NCBI RefSeq assembly: GCF_001642475.1
Contig: NW_019173937.1
Location: 513,189 to 577,188 of the forward strand
Direction: 5' to 3'
Origin: Fonsecaea monophora
Lineage: Eukaryota; Ascomycota; Eurotiomycetes; Chaetothyriales; Herpotrichiellaceae
DNA length: 64,000 nucleotides
Part shown: positions 1-8,100 of the stretch, in pieces
Numbering within the stretch: the stretch's first letter is position 1
Layout of the letters: every line of letters begins with the position of its first letter
Notes under the pieces: model-generated
What the model saw: the letters and a program-made list of their open reading frames with translations, nothing else
The model's database searches: none
Told to the model about the DNA's origin: nothing
Position numbers and translations under genes: made by a program

Positions 1-507
1 CACATGTTGACACCATTCAGGCGTTCTTAGGGTCGAGTGTTGCCCTTCTCTCCTGCCGCCCTCCATAGTCCATCACCTCGGCATCCCTGCTCCTGGTCTC
101 TAGAATCGAAAACGAAGGAATGAGGGTGGCCCATCTTGCCAGTTACCGAAGCTAACTTTATCCAAGAGGACCGATGCTTTGGAGGTTCGCAAGACTCGTG
201 TAGACTGATCATGGTGGGGCTTCAGAGGCCCGCCTAAACGAGAAACTCGGGATGCATGCACGTTCAAGGTTGGAAGCATCATCGTCGGGACGCGCTATAC
301 ACGCTTCGGTTTGGGTCGTTGTTCGCCTTTCCAAATTGAACAAGTCTCTGATATCGGCTGTACTTGTATATTTTTTTCTCACTATAGCCGATATAAAGAA
401 CTCTAAGACGGAGACTTTAACACTCATCGTCCGTCGTAGGATCAGGTATACCGAGATCAGGATCGACTTGTGCGTCAGATGAGGGAACAAGAGAGCGAAC
501 TTGAACT
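1..507. other. Intergenic, left edge
   Basis: This is the stretch downstream of the SET/MYND gene, which reads leftwards and stops at 508. It presumably carries that gene's 3' UTR. Both strands hold only short open frames with no recognisable protein similarity. I see nothing else in it. Confidence 0.5.
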
Positions 508-2163
508 TCAGCACCCCGTCTCCTTTAGGACATTTTGCCATGTCTGCTCATTCAGCTTCAAGACAGCTCTCATTCCCTCTTCCGCACGTTCTTTTAGTCC
601 CTCCTCTCCAGAGAGGGACTCTTGGTCCGCGGTCTTCTGCTCCGCCTGCTTTTCCCTCTGCTGAACCAGAACCAGCAGATCCGTCAACGCGCTCGCTTCC
701 ACCCTCGTTCGCAAGTCCGCGCAGAACCTCCGTCGCCAATACATCACCTCGCCCCTCCCAAGTCCTCGAGTCGACAGGTTCTGCAGCGCTTTGTCGACCT
801 TGTCGCTGGCGATTGCCGCCGAAGTCGAGAGTCCCAGCAACACGTCGAAGATGTCCAGCATGAGGAAGACGGTGTATATGTGGGTGGGGTTGTGTCGACC
901 GACGAAGCGCGACGGGTTGACGAGGAAAAACACGCGGAGCACGTTCACCAGCGCTTCGTCCAGGGCCTGGTACTTGAGCGCTTCGAGGATGAGTCGCATA
1001 GCCATGTCGGGGAATTTGCCCGTGGTGTACAGGGAAGGGTGGTCAAGGAAGCGGTCGCTTTTGTCCATGGCGGTGGCGGCACGGCGAAAGGCTTCGAGGC
1101 TACGCTTCTCGGGCGACAGATGGCGCGCGACCGACTCGGTCCACTTGTCAAACTGATCTGGGAGACGCGGTTGCTCCGCGGCCAGGTCGGCGGCGGCCTT
1201 GATGTCTGCGAGGCACTTGGGGCAGTTGCACGTGAAGAAGTAGTCTTCCATCAGCTTTGCTCTCCTGGCGCTCACCGCTGCCGTGGGCACGATGTAGCAA
1301 TTGAACAGCTCCTCGTCTGGTTGGATGTCTCGGAGCGGAATGACGCGGATGAATGTCCGCCGCTGGTCGTCCGAGAGCTGCGTGGAGGTCATCCAGCCAC
1401 CGGTCATGGTGTGTTGAGGCCTGTGGACGGCCAGGTTTGGTTCACAGCTGTGGTTAAACTTGGCCACCAGAGGCTCCAGCATGACACCGATCCCGCCCTG
1501 GATTGGGGTCGGCAGCTCGGTCGCGTTGGATTTCATGATGAAGATCAGCCGCTGGATCATCTCAACGGCCATGCTGGACGCGGCCAGGTGTTTGATCCCC
1601 TCGGCCATGTCGGTGAGGTTCGACCGGCCGCGCGCAGCGAGGATCTGCTCATGCGAAGTCAGCTGCGTGATGCGGCCCCATTCGTCGCTCGGCAGCCTGT
1701 CGCGGTCTTTGAGGAGAACCGCCCGCAGCACGGCCCGGAGGATGGCAGGTGGCAGGTTGTTCTGCACCTTCTTGAAGATCTTGCATTCGTACTTGTGGTA
1801 TGCGTGCCACGCGTCGACCTGACAGCTCCTGCTGCAGAAGCGAGCGGCGTGACAGCCGTTGCAGATCTTGAGCTGGACAGAGGCGTGTCCGTACCCGGGA
1901 ATGGGCAGTGGACTCTCGCTGACGACAAGGCAGTGGTAGCACGTCGTGTGTAAAAAGTCCGAGTCGATCGCCATCATGGTTGGACAAGGTAATGAACAGA
2001 TCGGGTCCTTGACAGACAAGAACTGCTTTGCGAACACCCCTTGGCCCTTTCCCGGTACCTGTTCGATCTTGAGGGTCTTTTCATGGTTACTGTCAATATA
2101 CGACGCCTCTGGAGCCTTGCGTTGTTCGATGAGCGAGTCGAGGAGGGCATCTAGCTCATCCAT
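508..2163 (-). CDS. SET and MYND domain protein (SMYD-like lysine methyltransferase)
   Basis: Single-exon gene of 551 residues. A MYND zinc finger lies at about residues 75-127, with paired Cys (CYHC, CNGC, CSRSC) and a terminal HKYEC. It is inserted in a SET domain that starts near residue 31 (KIEQVPGKGQGVFA). The catalytic-core motif NHSC is at 237-240 and ELFNCY, the equivalent of the usual ELxxSY, near 285-290. The post-SET cysteine motif CNCPKC is at 312-317. The arrangement SET-N, MYND, SET-C, post-SET, helical tail is that of SMYD proteins, which move a methyl group from S-adenosylmethionine to lysines of histones or cytosolic proteins. The C-terminal ~200 residues are helical and Lys/Glu-rich. 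The start is the only good ATG before the domain, at the motif MDELDALLDS. The substrate is unknown. Nothing suggests a link to its neighbours. Confidence 0.88.
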   Translation of the reverse strand: MDELDALLDSLIEQRKAPEASYIDSNHEKTLKIEQVPGKGQGVFAKQFLSVKDPICSLPCPTMMAIDSDFLHTTCYHCLVVSESPLPIPGYGHASVQLKICNGCHAARFCSRSCQVDAWHAYHKYECKIFKKVQNNLPPAILRAVLRAVLLKDRDRLPSDEWGRITQLTSHEQILAARGRSNLTDMAEGIKHLAASSMAVEMIQRLIFIMKSNATELPTPIQGGIGVMLEPLVAKFNHSCEPNLAVHRPQHTMTGGWMTSTQLSDDQRRTFIRVIPLRDIQPDEELFNCYIVPTAAVSARRAKLMEDYFFTCNCPKCLADIKAAADLAAEQPRLPDQFDKWTESVARHLSPEKRSLEAFRRAATAMDKSDRFLDHPSLYTTGKFPDMAMRLILEALKYQALDEALVNVLRVFFLVNPSRFVGRHNPTHIYTVFLMLDIFDVLLGLSTSAAIASDKVDKALQNLSTRGLGRGEVMYWRRRFCADLRTRVEASALTDLLVLVQQREKQAEQKTADQESLSGEEGLKERAEEGMRAVLKLNEQTWQNVLKETGC

Positions 2164-2605
2164 TGCCTATTCCTGCTCCACGGCCTGGATTTGATATACG
2201 GCACGCCAACTCACAAAAATCGATCAAGGCTGAAGGGATGTGCCGAGGACACCACAAAAATTATTCTAGCTGCTCGTTAGACCGATTCCTGTATGCGCGT
2301 AACATCGATCCACCGGTGTCAGCTAAGATTGACCCGGCTATGCGATCGAATCATGCAGCATTTGATACAGTGGTGGGCATTCCGATAGATGTCGATACTT
2401 GCGGGATGCTGGAGAATTGTGACGAGGGATCTTGTCTGCAGGAAAGAAATGTGCGGCACTCCACACGGCACGCGCTTAGGATGAGCATGGTTTGGCCCTA
2501 TCATTGACCATTATTATGTACAAGGATCCTTTGGTACCCGCGGAAAGTGGCAAAAGGCGTGGCGACGGCGAAATCCACCCATTAAGAGTTCTGCTGCCCC
2601 CAAAA
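2164..2605. other. Intergenic: SMYD promoter and amylosucrase 3' flank
   Basis: This 442-base gap lies between the SMYD-like start codon (right end of that gene) and the stop codon of the amylosucrase gene, both on the minus strand. It should hold the promoter of the first and the 3' UTR of the second. I see no gene or repeat. Confidence 0.45.
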
Positions 2606-4513
2606 TCAAAACCTCAACCACATGAACTGATGCGGCTTCATGTGGATTCCCGCATCCCGTAAGTTGATCACATAGCCACTCACCAGATCCGTCGTCTCTA
2701 CAGGCATCCCCAAAAACCTGTCACGGCCGATCCACTGGGCTTCATCCGAGAAGTTGCAGAGACACAAAACGCTCGAGGTGACACCTGGACGCTGATACCC
2801 AAGGATGGCGGGATTGCCCGTGTAGAACCCAATCGCCCTCCCTCCTGCGAGCTCGTCTATGGTTTTGCGCAAGTGGATGAGATGTTTCATGCCCGCATAT
2901 ATCGCCCCTGAGATGGTGCTGCTGTCGTGTCGGTCGGCGTACCGCGATTCTGGATACCAGGGCCGATTCACCCATCTGCTGTCGTCCATTTTCGCGGGAT
3001 CGTTGAGGTAGCTATAATCGTTGAGTTGACCGACTTCATCCCCCAGGTAGATGAGTGGGATTCCACCCGTGCTCATGGCGATGGAATATGCGAGTAGTAT
3101 CCGCTCAATGGCATGATCCTGCATCGACTCCAACCCTGCCAATGAGGCCGTGGTGCCAGATATCCTGCAGTCCCCGGTTTTTGGATTATCCTGAAACGGG
3201 ACCCCTCGAGCAAAGCTTCCCGGATGGCGGTTGACGAAGAAGGCGTTGAGGAACTTCCGATGGTTTCGACCCTCCTTGCCAAGTTCAGTCGCATCCTCGT
3301 CAGAAAAGGTCCAGCCGATATCATCATGGGATCGGACGTAATTGACCCAAGCACAGCCTCGTGCTATATTGTGTCTGCGCTCTATCGCCTGGGACAGCAT
3401 CGATGCATCTCGAGTGGCCAATGCCTCCCATGTCAGAGCCATCTGAAGGGGGTTATAAGACAGTTGGCACTCGTACCGGTCAATGTATTGCACTACAAAG
3501 TCCGGATGGACAATTGCCTCGGATTTGAACAGGACCGACGGCGCTGCAATTCGACAGAGAGCATTGAACGCTCGGAGCAGTTTGTGCACCTCTGGAAGAT
3601 TCTCACAGTCGGTGTTCATTTGTTTCCACATGAAGGCGACGGCATCCATCCGGAAGAAGTCGACACCCACGTTGGCCAGGTACAGCATCTCGCCCGCCAT
3701 GGCTCTGAACACGGCCGGGTTAGAGTAGTTGAGATCCCACTGGAAGTGATAAAAGGTCGACCATACGAACCGGCCGTCTGGCAGTTGGATAAAAGAGCCA
3801 GGGTGATCATCTGGAAAGATTTCCCGCGTCGACCGTTCAAACGACGACGGAACGTTTCGGTCTGGGAAGATCCAATACATGGCGGAATGCTCAGGATCGC
3901 CCTCGGCTGCTTTCTTTGCCCATCGATGCTCATTGGAGGTATGATTGAACACCAGATCGAGAACCAAGCTGATGCCAGCTTTTCTCAGCTCCGTTGCCAG
4001 ATCTCTAAGCTCCTCGATGGTCCCCAGTTGAGGCTGCACGTCTCGATAGCTTGACACAGCATAGCCTCCGTCATTGAGTGGTTGAGGTGCCGGGAACAAG
4101 GGCATCAAATGGAGATAAGTCAACCCCAGCTCTTTGAAGTAGGGGATGCGCTTCTTGATACCAGCCAGATTTGCAGCGTACCGGTCGACATAGCAGACCC
4201 CTCCCAGCATCTGATTCGAGAGATACCACTCGGGATCGGCTTCCCGTTGCCTGTCAACCTTCTGTAGGTCGGGAGATCTTTCTTGCCAGCTTTTCCCACA
4301 CATTCTTATCAGGTCGACAAGTTGGTCAAGGCAATCATGTCGGTAGCCGTATAGCTCCGCAAATATGGCAAAGATGGTGATGAAGTTTGTGTCGAGCCTG
4401 GCAGCAAAATCTTTGTCCTCGAGTATCGAGTTACCATCGGCGGTCTTCTTTAGTTCCTGGAGTATGTAAGCTTTGGCGGCGCGAGCCTGTTGCTCAACAG
4501 ATAGACTATTCAT
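2606..4513 (-). CDS. Amylosucrase-type GH13 glucosyltransferase (bacterial-like)
   Basis: Single-exon gene of 635 residues, the usual length for amylosucrase (GH13_4), which splits sucrose and adds the glucose to an alpha-1,4-glucan. A helical N-terminal region (about 1-95) precedes the (beta/alpha)8 barrel. The catalytic residues are visible: nucleophile Asp290 in FFRMDAVAF, acid/base Glu332 in FKSEAIVHP, and transition-state Asp397 in RSHDDIGWTF. The long B' insertion SFARGVPFQ...TGDCRISGT is typical of amylosucrases and absent from ordinary alpha-amylases. A C-terminal beta domain ends in PHQFMWLRF. There is no signal peptide, so the enzyme is probably cytosolic. Close agreement with the Neisseria-type enzyme and the lack of introns point to acquisition from bacteria (inference). 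Sucrose phosphorylase and trehalose synthase are less likely, because the amylosucrase-specific segments are intact. Confidence 0.9.
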   Translation of the reverse strand: MNSLSVEQQARAAKAYILQELKKTADGNSILEDKDFAARLDTNFITIFAIFAELYGYRHDCLDQLVDLIRMCGKSWQERSPDLQKVDRQREADPEWYLSNQMLGGVCYVDRYAANLAGIKKRIPYFKELGLTYLHLMPLFPAPQPLNDGGYAVSSYRDVQPQLGTIEELRDLATELRKAGISLVLDLVFNHTSNEHRWAKKAAEGDPEHSAMYWIFPDRNVPSSFERSTREIFPDDHPGSFIQLPDGRFVWSTFYHFQWDLNYSNPAVFRAMAGEMLYLANVGVDFFRMDAVAFMWKQMNTDCENLPEVHKLLRAFNALCRIAAPSVLFKSEAIVHPDFVVQYIDRYECQLSYNPLQMALTWEALATRDASMLSQAIERRHNIARGCAWVNYVRSHDDIGWTFSDEDATELGKEGRNHRKFLNAFFVNRHPGSFARGVPFQDNPKTGDCRISGTTASLAGLESMQDHAIERILLAYSIAMSTGGIPLIYLGDEVGQLNDYSYLNDPAKMDDSRWVNRPWYPESRYADRHDSSTISGAIYAGMKHLIHLRKTIDELAGGRAIGFYTGNPAILGYQRPGVTSSVLCLCNFSDEAQWIGRDRFLGMPVETTDLVSGYVINLRDAGIHMKPHQFMWLRF

Positions 4514-4704
4514 GGTCCAAGATGTTCTGAAGAGGGAGCAGTTAACAGAGTTGACGTGCGGAATCCCCTTTTGTAGGTCTTTATCCTTTCATGGTCTGGA
4601 ATGATCCAATCCTCAAGGCCGGCTCTTCTCTCGGCCAAATTGTGTTTGTGCCAATTACGCCGAGCGAGCGAGCGAGTTTTGTCCTTTGTATTTGCTCGAG
4701 CCAT
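4510..4704 (-). promoter_or_regulatory. Possible upstream ORF overlapping the amylosucrase start (ATGA)
   Basis: A 64-codon frame lies directly upstream of the amylosucrase gene, and its TGA stop overlaps the amylosucrase ATG as ATGA (4510-4513). The peptide is basic and resembles nothing I know. If the mRNA begins upstream of 4704, it could control translation by termination-reinitiation. If the transcript starts inside it, it is meaningless. It may simply be chance. Confidence 0.22.
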
Positions 4705-5186
4705 CCAGCCCTTCTAGATACTGAGAGTTCGATAAAATGCTTACAGAAATAGAAAAAGTGAACACGGGCTTGTATCCTGTCGGCTGTTCCTATTCACTTA
4801 TTTTGCTTATAGTCTCGTATTGTCTAGTATATACCGGTTCTGAGTATAGGCGGCAGCATCACGTGTACCCAGTCACGCAGCGTCTCAAGAGCCTCACTTT
4901 GCCAGACAAGTCCACGAGATGATCGAGATAGAATCGAATTCTGTGTTCAAAACAATACAAGAGATCTATTATGTCTCATGCTGATGATCAGCCCTGAGGC
5001 TCGTGGTTACACAACTGTCTTTTCCATCAATCCTAGCAGGCCATCGCCTATTCCCATCAACTTCCGGCGCCAGAATGAACCAAAACCCAAGGAAATAGGA
5101 ACTCCAACCCAGCAGTCCCATGCTTGCGCCATTTTCAATCACCCGCCAAATGCGTACAATCAGAAAGCTGAATATATCCTGGTACC
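4705..5186. other. Intergenic: amylosucrase upstream and FAS2 3' flank
   Basis: This 480-base stretch lies between the amylosucrase leader and the FAS2 stop codon. It contains an AT-rich patch at about 4735-4850. I see no coding similarity. Confidence 0.4.
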
Positions 5187-8100
5187 TCAAAACGCCGACA
5201 CGGCGACGGCAATCGCCTGGCTATCACTGTGGCTAATGCTGACATTCACCGTTTTGACACCCACTTGCTTCGCGGCCTCGAGCGCCGCGCCGTGGAGGGC
5301 GACTTTGGGTGCTCCCTTCTCATCGACCAGGATCTCAATGTCCGACAGAGGGGCTCCGGCACCCTTGCTCTGCACACCCAGTGACTTGAATACTGCTTCT
5401 TTCGCGCTCCATCGTCCAGCATACGAAGCCTGAGGAGACGGTGCCTTGTTGCAGTAAGCTCGCTCCTGTTCGGTGAAGTTTCTCTTCACAAAAGTCTCGT
5501 TGTCGATGTTGATGGCTCGAATGTCCTCGACATCAACGCCAATCTTGGATCCTTCTGTGGCATTGGCTTGCGTCAGCGACTCAAGCATGGCCTTTGTCTC
5601 CAGGGCATTAGGGCTTGGTGTCTTCTTGGGCTGGGTAGGGTGGTAGATGAGCTCTCCCGACTTCTTGTCGGCAACTACGCGCTGCTCGGGATTGAGGAAG
5701 ACCTTCTGCATGATCTCGTCCGGATATGGTGCCTTGGTCTTGGCCACGAATACACTGTTGTTGATCATACCATTGTGGAGGTATCTGTAGGCCTTCTTCT
5801 GCCTTGCCTCGACCTTAACCTTGTAGCGCTGGAACTCCGCTTCGTCCAAGGCAGCATAGAGGTATTTGGGGTGGATGCCGATTGCTTGGGCGCCCTTTTG
5901 ACCGAAACCGAAGGACGTGACGGAGAATGCTTTGATGCCATCTGTCTGCAGTGATCGGCTGGGGTAAACAATGTAGTCGAATTTCTCCATCACCTGGTCA
6001 ACATTGTCGGCATTCCGGTTCCCGGGAACGAGGCCACTGTTGAGGACTTGCAAGCAGCCATTGAACATCCAGGCACCAGCTGCACCCTTGGGATGACCGG
6101 TTAGGTACTTCTGGAAGATACCAAGCATGGCATTGCCCTTCTTGCGGCCGAGATGTGCCATTTGTTTGCAGAGAACCTCGGATTCGTTCTTGTCGTTCGC
6201 AACGGTCGAGGTTCCGTGGAAGGAAGCAACATCAAGGTCATCAATGGTGAGACCCCAAGTAGCCAGCGCTCCACGAAGGGGAGCGATGGTGGGATCTTGC
6301 TTCCAGAAATTGTTGCCCAAGCTGAACTGTGCTTCCTTTTCTTGACGAATTGCTTCACGTTCAATGTGCTCGGCACGTTCTTGCATGTATTCGGCCTCAT
6401 TGAAACCGAAGCCGGCCTGGGCCTTCATCGCTGCAACCTCCTCGTGGAGGTACAGAAGTTCAGACTCTTGCCAGTTCTTGATGGCACGGCGCCTGAGTTC
6501 GAGCTGTCGCCGACGGTAGTTGATGTCAAGCAGAGGCGAGGGGAATTTGCCGGGGTTTTCACGAGCCGTGGTCAAGACACCTTGACCAGGGGCGGGCACG
6601 GAGCGACCGATCTTGTCTGTGGCAGTAGAGACGAGGCCGAGGATACCATAGATGGGTGTTCCCATGTCCAGAGCAAGACGAGCCGACATGATAATTTGCA
6701 TGCCACAGCCTTGGGATTCCATGAATCCATTTCGAGTAGTGGTAGTAGGACGAGACATCTCCTTGGGCGTCCGACCGTGCGCAAATTCGTCTTCAGCGTT
6801 GCTGGTGGCTTTCATGTTCGCGAACTCGTAGGAACCTTCTTCTTGGAAATCATCAAAACCACCGACAAAGCAAACGCGGGCCTTTCCTTCGACAATGGTC
6901 TCGTAACCAATATCGACTGACTCGACAGCAGTAGCACATGCACCCACAGGGGTCTTGATCGGACCGGTCGATGACAAGAGTAACATGTTGACCCATGCGG
7001 CCATGGTGTTGATGAAAGACTCTTGGAGAATGTCCTTCTGAACGGGTTTATCCATGAAGCGATCCTTGTACATGCCACGAAGTGCGGTGGTGCCACCGAT
7101 ACCGGACCCGACGCAGTTACCCACCTCAGACAGATGCACGTACTTGTAAAATTCATACGGATCTGTGACACCAGCTGATAGGAGAGCTTCAGCAGTGCAG
7201 ACAAGGACAAACAGCGTGACCTGGTCAACTTGGGAGATGATGTCGTCTGGAACACCATAGGTCTTCGCGTTCCAGCCCGTGGGGATTTGACCAGCAACAA
7301 GACGATCAAATCGAAGGGCTTTGGGAATCAAAAGAGTCGCCCCCTTCTTCAAGCGGACACTGTACTCTCCGGATTCAAGTTCGAAAACCTCAACCTTATC
7401 GCCATGCTGTCGCTTGAACTCCTCGGCAGTCTCCTTGGAGGACTCGAATTGGTCGAGATCTTCTTCGATCTGGATTTCCTGGAGCAACTGCTTCTTCTTT
7501 GGGTCATAGCCATTGAACAACTCGGGCTCAATAAGACGGATACCAGAGTGTTCGAGGATGTGCTTCTCATATTTTGCTTTGACATCCTTGTCGTCGACAG
7601 GTTCGCCGGTCTTTGCATCAACCCAGCCAGAGTATGATTTGCCCTTAAGTGGTCCGTTGTGGTTCTTGATCAAACCCATCATCCAGGCCATCTCAACGCA
7701 GCCCTCCAAGGAGAACTCACCGTAGGCTTCCATCTCCCACCGGGTACGAGAGTTGCCCCAAGGCCCAATCTCGGAGAAGCCAGTGACGACAACCACCTTG
7801 TCGAGGTCAACCATGCCCTTGAGCTTGGCATTAAGTGGCTCGACTTCCTTCTGCCAGTCAGGCAGCTCGGGGAAGTCAAACTTCAGGTTGGCTCTGGGCT
7901 CGATGGTAACCTTCTTGTAAAGAGCCTCGCTGTCCTCACCATTTACAACCTTGTTCTCCAGGGCGGTCTCCTTGGTAACTGCTTGTCGGATGGCGCTTGT
8001 CTCCATGATTTCTGCTCGAAGCTTCGTCATGAGGTCCTTGAGATCTGGCAAGAACTGAAGACCTCCGTTCAAGTCGGCGAAGACGGGCTCTTGTTGACAT

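Noticed and set aside
622..1953. A long plus-strand frame (443 codons) opposite the SMYD-like gene
   Set aside because: It is antisense to a clear SET/MYND protein and its translation is Arg/Val/His-rich with no family features.
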